Assembly: GCA_030407315.1 (NCBI GenBank)
Contig: JALQPE010000911.1
Location: 39,139-103,138 of the forward strand
DNA: 64,000 nucleotides
Reading direction: 5' to 3'
Origin: Asparagopsis taxiformis
Lineage: Eukaryota > Rhodophyta > Florideophyceae > Bonnemaisoniales > Bonnemaisoniaceae
Shown: in pieces, positions 21,430 to 31,434 of the stretch
Numbering within the stretch: position 1 is the first letter of the stretch
How the letters are laid out: every line of letters begins with the position of its first letter
Notes under the pieces: generated by a model
What the model was told of the DNA's origin: nothing
Databases searched by the model: none
The model's input: only the letters and a program-made list of their open reading frames with translations
Translations under genes and position numbers: made by a program

Positions 21430-21623
21430 ACCACAGGATTCTAGAAAGATCGTCAGTGTGGCCTTCCAACCCACACTAAGGCAGGAGATTCGCCTTTTCT
21501 CTACCAAACTCGACTCGAGCCTGACTACCGGGACAGGGGGGCTCGAACACCCCGCGGTGGTTCGCCGATTCGGCTTACAGCCAAGGCTGCCCGTTGTCGA
21601 ATCGACAAAGCCATTGCACTACA
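21430..21623 (-). repeat. LTR-C terminus with tRNA-like module
   Basis: The last ~190 bp are similar to the end of the solo LTR at 22993-24234 and finish CATTGCACTACA. Read on the minus strand, the terminus starts TGTAGTGCAATGG. Within the first 90 bases it has an anticodon-arm-like CTTGGCTGTAAGCCGAA (GTA triplet) and a B-box/T-arm GTTCGAGCCCC. It would provide an internal RNA polymerase III-type signal at the edge of an LTR. Confidence 0.45.
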
Positions 21624-21625
21624 CT

Positions 21626-22311
21626 TGTCATACCGCCTGGCGGTCCTCTCAATCTGAGCCGTGTCGCTTCCCTATTGGGTACCCACTTAAGGGATGGGCC
21701 AATCACAAGGCATCAGCCAACTGGGCGTGTTTCCTGTAATTGGGACTAGAGCAAGGCTGTAAATACCCTACTCGGGCCTATCGGCCCTGGCCAAGACCCC
21801 ACAAGGGACCCATTTCTAACTTAAGCTAACCAGCTGTACATTACAATGTTAGCCTAACTGGCAATAACCTCGCGGGTAGGCGAGTGCCGTTAACTGGGTT
21901 CTGGTTGGTCAATAACTGGATATTTATTCCTAACCACTAACCCTAGCTTACAGTAGACTTAGTATAAAACTGCCACTGGAATAGCCAGTAGGCACGGTTT
22001 CTAGAGTAACGTAAACTCAAGTGGAATTACGACCCACAGGAACAGTGTTCGCATACCTATTGTTCAACCCCTCTCCGGGAAAACCTTAGGGTTATCCAAC
22101 AGCTCGACGGATTACGTCACTTTGCTCCATTAATACCCACCTCGCGTGAGCGCTATAATCGCACAACCCCCTCCGGGTAGCGATACCTTCTCTCATACGA
22201 GATTACCTGCTGGGTACGCTATAAGGTTCATCTGCTCTACCATCTCCTCTACCGAGGCTCGGGACACCTGTCGGGTGGTTTGCCGCTCCCGCGGATTTTC
22301 TACCTGCTACA
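21626..22311 (+). repeat. Solo LTR-B copy 2
   Basis: A 686-bp LTR with ends TGTCATACC and CTACCTGCTACA, flanked by a perfect ACACT duplication (21621-21625 and 22312-22316). A TATAAAA box lies at 21963-21969. It is a single LTR left by recombination, inserted 2 bp beyond the LTR-C terminus. Confidence 0.93.
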
Positions 22312-24429
22312 ACACTATCTGTACCAAAAGGATGTTCCTGGAGTCGACTCTCAGATTATGTACAACTGGGCTGAAAACTTTATTATGGAGACCGGAAAGC
22401 TTCGAGATGATGAACAGTTGCTTTTACTTGTTTTACACGGCTACAGAGCACATATGCAGTTTAGTACGCTTGAGATACTTCGTAGGAATCTAGTTATTGT
22501 CATTGCTCTGCCTTCTCAGACGTCGCATGTACTCCAACCTCTTTCTGTATCGGTATTTTCGGCGTACAAGTCATACTTGCAGAGATAAACCCATAGTGCA
22601 GCGCAGAGTACACCTACTCTCAATGCCTTCACCATTGGAGCTTTAATAAACATTGCATATTCCAAAGCGCTCATAGTAGCCAATATTAAGGCAAGTTTCA
22701 TGAAATGTGGGATCTGGGACGAAAGCAGAAGATCTACGAACGATTCAGAGCCCAAAAGTCTATTCAACGGCATTTATGATTCTAATAGCTCCAGGGCACC
22801 TACAAAGAAAACAATGCCGCTCAGTGAGTTTTTGGAAGCATTTAAAGCTAGGAGTAGATCACTACTGAGAGATGCGGATGTCGAGGAGGAAGGGAGGATA
22901 CGTATTGGAACAAGAACGGGATTTCATCTATCATCAGATATTGTACTGGGAGCTCTCGGAAAACGAGGGGCGGAAAAGAAGAATAGTATACTTGTGGTGC
23001 AATGACACATGGTGGACCGCCTTGTGTGGTGAAACACCAAATATTTTGCAAATCTTTTTGGGACTTTAATTCACATCGTATTTTGGATACTTTACCTGTC
23101 CACAGTGAATCACTGAACACAGTACACTTGGACTCTGTGGTACACTGAAGTTGTACTCCAGCACTAGCTGTTGTACAATACACTAACAGTGGGTTTACCC
23201 CGCCGGCCACCCCGGCCACTTAGGGTTTTTCCAACCACCCTACTGTACCAGTATTTAGCCTATCCACTGACAACCGTAGAAGTTCACTTAGGGCTAGCCA
23301 CCGTGCTGTAACATAATATTTATTTTACAGCGGATCACCCAGTTCTTCGATTGTAAAGTCACCGGAAGTTCGTTTCCCATTCTGCTCCCAAGGTGCGTTT
23401 CGCCGTCTCATCTAGCCTGCTTCTCCGTTGGCTATAGCGCTTGGCACCCTTCCGGAACCCGTTCGTCGCTGATCCAGCGCTTACCCTTGGCACTCCATCC
23501 GCTGTATCAGCATTATCTCTTACCACGCGCAGCCTGTGGCGTGCGTGCCCCTCTATCAGGATTATTCGGCCTCTTGGTGCACCACCGGACCTGATCGTAT
23601 CGCTTCGATCCCATCCTGCGGATTGCAGTAACTGTTTTCCTACTCCGCCTCTGGTTATTGTGTGTGGCACAAGCCCGACCTTACTCTGACTGCTGTACCA
23701 GCACCTCCGGCGTCGTTGTCTCGCTGTATCAGCTTCTCCTCTGCCCTTTCAGGGTCTCTTACCTGCACATGCCACCTGTGGTACACGTGCCCACTCACCC
23801 TTCTCCACCTACCAGGTACCCTCACCTGCTTGGTGTACCACCATTCACGCTTTATTAGCTCCCCTTCATCTCCTTCTCGACCGTTGGTCATTCCTCTCAC
23901 ACACTAAGAGTCCGTTGACACCCTGTGTATTACCGTCACACACTACCACTTCAGTGCACCACTGATCCAGTGTTTGCGCTATCCATTCTACCCCTTTAAA
24001 GTTGGCCTGACAAGCCAACCTCTCACTTGCATAGCAGTATCACTTGAACCAATATTTCTCGACGTATCATCTGTGTGGCCTTACAACACACAGTCAGGCA
24101 GGCGATCCGCCTTAGCTCCACCCCTTCTACCTTGAGCCTGACTACCGAGACAGGAGGGCTCGAAGACCTCGCGGTGCTTATCCGAATCGGCTCACTTCCC
24201 TAAGTCGAATCGAAAGCTCAGGCATTGCACTACAATACTGAAGAGGGTGATGAAATCAAATGAAGAGACCAACTGTTACAACGAGCCAGTTGCAGATATT
24301 GGTCACCCCATGTCACTTGTAGACAGGAGGTTTGAGCAGCGCAAGCGGTTGCGGAACACCCGAACTTTGCGAAGAATGGTTCGTAGAGCAACAGAAGAGG
24401 CAATTTCATGTGTGATGCAGCTGGCGTGA
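22312..24429 (+). pseudogene. pogo/Tigger-like DDE transposase fragment
   Basis: The C-terminal half of a DDE_1 transposase. It has the hallmark ALPSQTSHVLQPLSVSVFSA and a following helical region with ALIVANIKASFMKCGIWD. The second catalytic Asp expected in the 'LDGH/LDNH' motif reads VLHGYRAH, an Asp-to-His change. A TAA lies in frame at 22586-22588. The frame continues past a 1242-bp LTR insertion (22993-24234), resuming LKRVMKSNEETNCYN to a stop at 24429. The N-terminal HTH and first catalytic Asp are missing on the left, where LTR-C and LTR-B lie. It is inactive. Confidence 0.8.
22993..24234 (-). repeat. Solo LTR-C, 1242 bp
   Basis: Ends TGTGGTGCAATG and CATTGCACTACA, flanked by ATACT on both sides (22988-22992 and 24235-24239). 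Removing it restores the DDE transposase frame exactly. Near its right end (about 24138-24225, minus strand) it holds the same tRNA-like T-arm (CTTCGAGCCC) seen at 21430-21623. The short ORFs inside are not supported as genes. Confidence 0.9.
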
Positions 24430-24439
24430 TATTCATTTC

Positions 24440-25603
24440 GGTGGGCCACGGGGTGGACAGAGCTTGCAGATCACGAGCGCATGAGTGGCTGAGCTCGAAA
24501 AGAGTTTGGCTTTGAGCAAAGATATCTCAGCTCTGCAAAGGACTTAAGATCCACCACTTTGTCGAGAGAAAGAGACTCGTCTTGCAAAGGAGGAAGGATT
24601 GGAATCAGTTGGAATGGGAAATTTCTCGCTAGAGGCGTCAGTTTATAGGTAGGTTACTGTATCCCCATTTTGTGCATATTTGTCGAATAAGGAGCACAAC
24701 GGTTACCTTGACTGTCCGATATCAAGCTGGCGTGGAGTGATAAGATAAATAGGCAATCACTAAGGCGATCGTTTAAATTGTAGCTTGTCGAAGGGCAAGG
24801 GGGCTGTTTTGCGATTTTATTGCTATGAGCAACCAATGAAATCGTCGCAAACAAGGGGCAGCGATGTGATTGGGTGAAACGCGTAGACAAGGCGGGCGGT
24901 GCGCTTTGAGTATGGACGGTACATTGGGAGGCTGGTCGCATGCTCATTTTCATGTTTTGCCGATAAATTTTGCAAAGACTATGGCAGCAAATGGAACGCA
25001 CGCTGAGCAAAGTAGTGTGTGCAAAAATGATATATATCGGACGAGATCGTGCGGTTGCAACAGGGGAAATTTGTTGTCTGTATGCGCGCACCGAGCGTTT
25101 GACGCGAAAATTTGGGCGCACAGGGCGTATGAAACGGGTGGTGCCGCGGAGGCGACAACATGGCGACTGGTGCAATCGCTGGGGATATGGACAGCGGACG
25201 AGATACGGGAGTCGATCTCGAAAAACAAAGGTGAACATTGTTGCTGGGTGGAACAAAGTGCGATGTGTAAGGCGGAGGCGGAGCACTTGCGCGATGGTTG
25301 TCACCAATGGCGACATGACAAGTGGCCGATAAGGGGGACGCGCAATTGTACAGCGCGATATATGCCACCGTCAGCAAACATGTCATTGGTGCGCTTTGCA
25401 AATGGACCGCGTGTCGTCATACAAAGCAACACAACGGCCTTACTTTCCACCCACAACGACTTGCGCGTTCGACACGCCCAGCGCCAGCCGCAGCCGCGTT
25501 TGGTTGCCACCATGCGTGCATATCACCGCATGTCTGCGCCGCCTGCTTTCCGCGCGTGTGCTCGCGCTGTCACCCGTTGCGCAGACCATGCCCATCCGTC
25601 GTC
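24440..25603. other. Upstream region of host gene island, no gene seen
   Basis: Several overlapping ORFs occur in this GC-rich stretch, but none shows a domain or a plausible ATG context. It probably contains the promoter and 5' untranslated region of the gene starting at 25604. Confidence 0.3.
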
Positions 25604-27259
25604 ATGCGCTTGCTTCGCACACTGCTCGTCGCCCTCGCGCTCTTTCACCTCCTTGTGCGCGTCCGCGCCGCGCGCAAACAGCTCTTTCAACTCGGCGATA
25701 ATGTCAACGACGGCACCAGCTCCATTGCGACTGACGCGCCCGTCACCCGTGCGTTGGAGGACAACCCGGATATGAAAGCGCGTGTTGACGCGCTGTATGA
25801 GCTTTTCGATATTGCTATCGGTGTTATGGATAATCGACTCATTACCAAGGCCAACCTCTCGTGCAATCTCCCCAACCGTGAGCCCTGGTTGAGACAGGCA
25901 AAGTCCAATTCGATGGTCCGACAGCTGGGTATCACTTCCGATGTGTGTCATAGCCGTCTTGATGTCACTAGCGCAATTGAAAGCGGTGAGCTTCCGGACG
26001 GCTTTGTCTTGCGTTCCAAGTCGATTATGAGCGATGCTACCGACGCCTTGTTCCAGGTGGCTAAAACTATCCCCCAGATTCCAGATTCTAATGATCCGAA
26101 TTTGAACTGGACAAACGGGCCCCATCCGTTGGCCGGTTGGCAAATTAACGAAGACGACCAGACGTGCTCCGTCGAAAGTGCATTTGCTTATCGTAAGGAT
26201 GGCAAGTTGTTTCTGCGCTCCAGGATAACCAACAATCCGCTCAACGCATTTCTGCCGCAGTTTCAACGACAATTTATCGACGAATTCATACCGCGCGACC
26301 TCTCCTTTCCGATTCAACTTTTGCACCGACGCCACAACGATTTAGAAACGCTCGAACTCTCCACAACCATTCTCTTGCGCTTTGGCGGTCGCGCCAATTT
26401 CGCCACCTTTGGTACCATGACTGCACGCACCAACCCTGCAATTTCCGAAGCACTACGACTCAACGAACTTGCCGTCGACCAAGCCAACGAAGCGCTCACC
26501 GTTTCCAACGTTGCCATTCTCGCACTGCCCATGGTCATGTCATTGATTCCGGTCGCCTTTGTGGCCGACCTCAACACATTGGCGACCTTGTGGTATATTA
26601 TTTTCACCGATGTGTTTTCGGTGCTGCCGTTTATGATCAAGGGGGTCGAATTGATCTCGAGTGCGTCGAGCGCGCACAGTGAAATGGCTGTGTTTTACGC
26701 GGGCAATTCCACGCTGGGCTCGCTGGAAATGTGGTCGGCCGAATGCAAGGGCGAGAGTTCGTTCAAAGTGGTCGGTATCATCTTTGTGTGTATCGCGATA
26801 TTTGCGCTGTTGTTTGGCATACTTCTGGAGGCGGTGGCGTCGCGCGCGATGCGTCGGCGTCGTTTGGCCAAGGGCGCCAGCACGGGCGGGCCGTTTGGAA
26901 CGGTTGCGTTTGATAATACCAAATTTGCGCCGTTTGGACGTATCGATGAGGGCGTCGCCGAGTGGGAACGACGATACAGCGAAGCGGAAGCACGATTGAC
27001 CGAGGAGGAAATGCTGGCGCCCATGGATCGGCGAACGAGTAAGGAGATGTTGGAGGACATGGAATTGGAGCTCGAGGAGGAGGATGGACGGGGACGATGG
27101 TGGGAATTCCGACGGAGGAGGAAGAGGAAGGAGTTGCAAGAGATGGTACGCGAGTATGAAGTCGAGTTGGGATTACGTCAGAGAAATAATGCGCGCCTGA
27201 CGAGCCAAGATGATGATGATAATAATCAAATCGTCGGCGCGCCAAATAGTGCAAAATAA
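25604..27259 (+). CDS. Secretory-pathway membrane protein, unknown family
   Basis: 551 aa. I chose the ATG at 25604 because it opens a clear signal peptide (MRLLRTLLVALALFHLLVRV plus RA); the longer upstream frame lacks one. A lumenal or extracellular domain of about 280 residues follows, with Cys residues and N-glycosylation sequons (NLSC, NWTN). Next come one or two hydrophobic spans at about 300-355 (LPMVMSLIPVAFVAD, LWYIIFTDVFSVLPF), a loop with NSTL, a last transmembrane helix at about 388-412 (VVGIIFVCIAIFALLFGILL) and a ~140-residue charged, coiled-coil-like cytoplasmic tail. I do not recognise the family. The neighbouring glycosyltransferase and sulfotransferase suggest a cell-surface or Golgi role, but that is inference. 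Confidence 0.8.
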   Translation: MRLLRTLLVALALFHLLVRVRAARKQLFQLGDNVNDGTSSIATDAPVTRALEDNPDMKARVDALYELFDIAIGVMDNRLITKANLSCNLPNREPWLRQAKSNSMVRQLGITSDVCHSRLDVTSAIESGELPDGFVLRSKSIMSDATDALFQVAKTIPQIPDSNDPNLNWTNGPHPLAGWQINEDDQTCSVESAFAYRKDGKLFLRSRITNNPLNAFLPQFQRQFIDEFIPRDLSFPIQLLHRRHNDLETLELSTTILLRFGGRANFATFGTMTARTNPAISEALRLNELAVDQANEALTVSNVAILALPMVMSLIPVAFVADLNTLATLWYIIFTDVFSVLPFMIKGVELISSASSAHSEMAVFYAGNSTLGSLEMWSAECKGESSFKVVGIIFVCIAIFALLFGILLEAVASRAMRRRRLAKGASTGGPFGTVAFDNTKFAPFGRIDEGVAEWERRYSEAEARLTEEEMLAPMDRRTSKEMLEDMELELEEEDGRGRWWEFRRRRKRKELQEMVREYEVELGLRQRNNARLTSQDDDDNNQIVGAPNSAK

Positions 27260-27453
27260 TTTTTATAGATTGCGTCATATCGATTGAGCAAACAATTACA
27301 GTTGGTCAACACGGTGCGTTGTTAAATAATTTCAAATCAAACGGTCCCGATTCGCACTTTGCAGATCGTGTCAGCTCAACGTATCATCGATGCAACGCGC
27401 ATAACTCAATCGCTGCTCCCTCTCCAACGTCGGCATGTAACCGCGTCCGCTGC

Positions 27454-28632
27454 ATGCCTCGAGCCACAATGAGCGCCTCATCATCGCCCAGCAAACCATT
27501 GCCAACAATGTCCGCTCTGAAATCGCGCGCCCGCTTCTCACGTCCAGACCGCAGGCTCATTCTCATCTGTGTCATCCTCATCCTGACGCCCTATCTCACC
27601 ATCAACGTCGCCGACCGCGCGCTGTCGGCGACGATGCGCATGCGCCCGCTGCCGTCGATGGCGCGATTATTCGGCGCCTCTGCGCACGCCCCGTGCGTGC
27701 ACCAGCCGGAAGCACTGGCACCGCGTGTGCCGCTCGTCTCGCAACAGCTCACTATCGCTATTAAAACCTACGTGTGCGACGCCTCCAATCTCCGTCTCGT
27801 CGCCGGACTCGTCCGCTCCATCCGCAACCTCTACCCCACCGTCACCGTGCTCGTCGCCAACGACGGCCCCGTCGCTCTGGCGCGCCAGTCCTTTGTGGCC
27901 GACGACGCGCACACGCGCATGGTGCACGTGCCGCCCAATTCGGGCATTTCGTTTGGACGAAACGCACTCGTCAATGCCACCACCACGCCCTTCTTTCTGC
28001 TTCTCGACGACGACCACCTCTTCGATGTCGACATCGACCTGTCCAAGTTGGTGCACGCCGCTGACAAGTTTGCGTTCGATTTGGTGGGTATGCGTGTCAG
28101 AAATCTGCCCGGTATTGAAGAGTTGGAAGAGGACGGCATTTTGATTCCGAGATATGTGGCCAATATTACGTCGTTTGAGAATCGCCAATTGACGCTGTGC
28201 GTTTGGAATGAAAACGTCGGTCCAGATGTTCGACACATGGTCAAACCACTGCGTGTCGATGTGCTGCATAACGCCTTTCTGGCACGAACCGATGTGTTGC
28301 GACGTCATCGCTGGCGTAATGAATTGATGGTCAATGAACATATGAGCTTTTTCATCGATGCACGCGCCGCCGCGCTGAAAGTTGGCTACTTGCCGAGCGT
28401 GTTTGTTCACCATCGACCGAGACGGAAATCAACGTGCTACGAGCGCGTGCGCTTTCGCGAGGAAAAGTTTGAACGATTGTTGGATTACAAGGACGACTTT
28501 AAATGGACACCAAATTGCTACAAGGGATTTGTAGAATATGCGGCGCAACATGTGCAGTCACAATTGTCGCCCGATGGTTCACAAAGCGGTAACGTTAGCG
28601 AGAGCGACGATCCTGTCGAGTTGGAGTCATGA
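27454..28632 (+). CDS. Golgi type II glycosyltransferase, GT-A fold, B4GALNT-like
   Basis: 392 aa from the ATG at 27454 (an in-frame ATG at 27469 is also possible). A short basic N-terminus precedes one membrane anchor (LILICVILILTPYLTINV). The catalytic domain starts near residue 95 (LTIAIKTYVCDASNLRLVAG, LYPTVTVLVANDGP). It continues to the DxD-type metal and nucleotide-sugar site LLLDDDHLF (DDD at 185-187) and ends with a HNAFLARTDVLRRHRW...NEHMSFFIDA block and a HHRPR motif. The pattern is that of beta-1,4-N-acetylgalactosaminyltransferase-like enzymes (GT12/GT2 clan). In a red alga it would probably act on sulfated galactan or glycoprotein. It begins 195 bp after the membrane-protein gene, on the same strand, and is intronless. 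Confidence 0.88.
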   Translation: MPRATMSASSSPSKPLPTMSALKSRARFSRPDRRLILICVILILTPYLTINVADRALSATMRMRPLPSMARLFGASAHAPCVHQPEALAPRVPLVSQQLTIAIKTYVCDASNLRLVAGLVRSIRNLYPTVTVLVANDGPVALARQSFVADDAHTRMVHVPPNSGISFGRNALVNATTTPFFLLLDDDHLFDVDIDLSKLVHAADKFAFDLVGMRVRNLPGIEELEEDGILIPRYVANITSFENRQLTLCVWNENVGPDVRHMVKPLRVDVLHNAFLARTDVLRRHRWRNELMVNEHMSFFIDARAAALKVGYLPSVFVHHRPRRKSTCYERVRFREEKFERLLDYKDDFKWTPNCYKGFVEYAAQHVQSQLSPDGSQSGNVSESDDPVELES

Positions 28633-30135
28633 CATTGTTGAAAATTATGTATAGTGCAGTACTTTTTACTCTAACAAGTTTTTGTCGGTTGCAGCAACGC
28701 GCGTCAATTGCGTTGTTGGTACCTTTGTAAATCGCGTCGAGAGTAGTTTTAACAAGCCGGATCACAACAATCAAGCAAGCAAGCGAGCGCTGATCACACC
28801 GTGACGTGGCAATAGGTGGCGCGTCGAGCAACAGCCAAGTGGTCGTCACTATGACGGGCCGTGTGCGCGAGGACGGTGTTTCACGGACGAATCACACGAG
28901 CGATTGTGAAGGTAGATAGCGCGAGCTCTTACAAAGCGATGGACGAAACGCGGTGATGAGTCGTGCGCGGACGAGATGGACGCGACGCATCGGGCCGCGC
29001 GTTGATGCGGTGGCATGAGTCGCCGCGACTGAGCTCGATGACGGACGCGCGAAAACGCCAGTTACCGTTGGGACACTTGAAAGTAGCCAATGAAATTTGA
29101 CTACACTTCAGTCAACTTGCTTCGTTTTCTCGCCTCCCATTGGCCGCTCGCTGCCCGTCCGAGCCGCCCGTTCGGCCAGACGCGCTCCGCTTTCGCGCAA
29201 GCAAGTCCCTTCAATGTTTTGTCTCCGCGCGCCGCGCCCACATCTCTCGCCACTTTGCGTCTTACAGCTTGCTGGATACAAGTTGTAGAAGGGGTGTTGC
29301 TTCCTCATGCTATCCAATATGCTGCCTAGGTCGTCCTGGTCATCGCTGTCCCGAGTTGCTGCCACACATGTCAACCAGATATGAGTGGTACCAACAACGA
29401 GCGCGTGCAACGCAATTGGTGGCGGTCGCCAGTCTTCAGGTGTTTGCCAAACCACTGTCACACATTGGCACAGCCTCAACTTTACATCCAGAAAACGGTT
29501 TGTCACCGTCAAATCATTGGCCGTCTACGCGCCGCTTGAAAACATCCATCTCGTTTACATAATATCTCGTGTATGCCGCTGCTGCTCCCAATGTAAGCCA
29601 TAGTAGTGGACTGTACTAAATAGTTTAGTCAAGCTCGCTGTTGTGGCTGCATGCAACCCATTGTTATATACCCAATAACATTACTGCAACTGTCAATGCC
29701 TCACTTACTACGTGCGTCCTCCGTTGCCTCCATCAAAGCGTGCCACCATGAGATCAGCGTGACCCGATAAAGGCGCCCCCTCCCCCCCGGTTCTGTTCGC
29801 ATTGGTTAGAATCTCAACGACGGCGCCGTAACGATCAAATGACCCGCCCGTATTGCTTTTATTCTCACAACACCAGCGCCCGCGTCGTCCGCTCAGTTAA
29901 CATGTCCAACTTGCCACATTTCGCAACAGCCGATTTTACACTATTGTGGCCGTTTTTCATCTATACAGCTACCTTGCGTTCTTAATCCAAAACACCAATA
30001 GCATACACACACTCTCGCATACGCACACACGCGCAACACTTCCGTTGCAACCATCAAAGTGAACACCTCTTCTTGACGCCGATTGTCGTCCCGATTCACT
30101 CCGTGCTGCAGCAGCCGTAATCCTACAGTACAAAC
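28633..30135. other. Intergenic region, no gene seen
   Basis: About 1.5 kb between convergent genes. ORFs around 29100-29560 on both strands overlap one another and show no recognisable domain. No repeats were noticed. Confidence 0.3.
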
Positions 30136-31434
30136 TTACCATAGTTCACGTCCAAGCATCGCGAACAACTTGGCATTAGCAGGAGCATAAAACTCTTCCA
30201 AAAACTTGCGCGTACTCGGCAAAATTTCCACCAAGTACTTATCGTTACCAGCATACGTCTCAAAGCCCATCTTATCCAATCCCTGTGCCGCAGCCTGTTG
30301 CCCAAAGCTCATCGTGGATCCCTTGGCGCGATACCTCTCAAGCTGCTCCTCCGTGTACGGCTTGACGCACAGAAACTTGGCCACGTCCTGCATCGTCTCC
30401 GATTTGCCGGAAGAGATATCGTCAAATGGAACAAACATCATGCGGTTGGACGGATAATATTTCATCCACGTATTGATGTGCACATGGTACAGACCGCGTG
30501 TCACATACAACAGATCGTTGAACGTGTGCTTGTCATTGTAGAAGCACGTCAACAACTGCGACATGGAACCCTCCAAATTACCAGTAGACGCGTCGTATCC
30601 ACACTTTTGAATGCGTGCAACTTCTTCGCGCACAACTTCATCAAATCGCTCTGGTGTGGCAGATGTTTCTTCGATTCCCTGTGCCCGACGATCCTTGTTG
30701 AACAGTCGAATCATCATGTTGAATTGCGACAGAGCGCGTGAAATCGGCTCGCGAAGCGTCATAATGATCTTGGCGTGCGGCGTAATCGAATGGGCGAGAT
30801 ACGCTACACGTTCTGAAAGCATGTATTCCACGGTGCTGTCCATGACAATAGAGCGGTTTCCGTCAAGTGAACCATCGATGACTGGGATGTTGTCGGCATT
30901 GACGTCTGCATCTCCTGGGAAACCCGATTTGTAATGCTGCAGTCGTAGAGCGTGCAAATCCTGTCCCGTGTATTCTCGATGAAGTTGTGTGGGATATTCT
31001 GGATGATCCGGCGCACGGAGTTTTTCGAAGAAATGCCACTCCTTTATCATTCCTTTACGCATGACATTGAGATGTGAAATGCGCATAGATAGTTCCGAAG
31101 TTGCTGATTTCTGTGTTCCAATAATATACGCGTCCAAATAAGACGAGCTCATATGCTGAGCGGAGAACCACTGTCCACATGTTTCAGAGGATGAACTCCA
31201 TGACTTCAACAGGTTGCGCACAGACACATCGGGCACAACTTTGGTTTGAACAATTGTCCGCGGTTGCTGCACAATGGCCGGCTGAGACGACACCGATTCC
31301 GGAAGCGAATTGAGTTCGATCGATGGTGCACTCGGCGTCGAAGTCAAGGTTGTCACAATAATACCGGCTACGAATGCGAGAACGAGTGACGGCAGCGTCG
31401 CGGTTGAAACGCGACGTTTGAGGTTGGACGTCAT
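30136..31434 (-). CDS. PAPS-dependent carbohydrate sulfotransferase, Golgi type II
   Basis: 432 aa from the ATG at 31434; the upstream extension of the frame begins at TTG. A basic N-terminus (MTSNLKRRVS) and one anchor helix (LPSLVLAFVAGIIVTTL) give the usual type II Golgi topology. The 5'-phosphosulfate binding loop is IIGTQKSATSEL (about residues 102-113) and the 3'-phosphate site is KIIMTLREPISRALSQF (about 220-236). Between them is KEWHFFE, as in GalNAc4S-6ST and heparan-type sulfotransferases. It transfers sulfate from PAPS to a sugar hydroxyl. In a red alga the expected acceptor is a galactan of the carrageenan or agar class, which I infer from lineage and neighbours. The frame is intact and intronless. 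Confidence 0.92.
   Translation of the reverse strand: MTSNLKRRVSTATLPSLVLAFVAGIIVTTLTSTPSAPSIELNSLPESVSSQPAIVQQPRTIVQTKVVPDVSVRNLLKSWSSSSETCGQWFSAQHMSSSYLDAYIIGTQKSATSELSMRISHLNVMRKGMIKEWHFFEKLRAPDHPEYPTQLHREYTGQDLHALRLQHYKSGFPGDADVNADNIPVIDGSLDGNRSIVMDSTVEYMLSERVAYLAHSITPHAKIIMTLREPISRALSQFNMMIRLFNKDRRAQGIEETSATPERFDEVVREEVARIQKCGYDASTGNLEGSMSQLLTCFYNDKHTFNDLLYVTRGLYHVHINTWMKYYPSNRMMFVPFDDISSGKSETMQDVAKFLCVKPYTEEQLERYRAKGSTMSFGQQAAAQGLDKMGFETYAGNDKYLVEILPSTRKFLEEFYAPANAKLFAMLGRELW

Noticed and set aside
15818..22311. A complete LTR retrotransposon bounded by LTR-B copies 1 and 2
   Set aside because: Copy 2 has its own perfect ACACT duplication on both sides, so it is a solo LTR. The sequence between the copies is a mixture of unrelated pieces.
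24654..25401. Several long overlapping ORFs upstream of 25604
   Set aside because: They occur on both strands in GC-rich sequence, have no domains, and conflict with one another. The signal-peptide start at 25604 is better supported.
28595..29562. ORFs in the 28.6-29.6 kb intergenic region
   Set aside because: They are short, overlapping on both strands, and without recognisable motifs or sensible starts.
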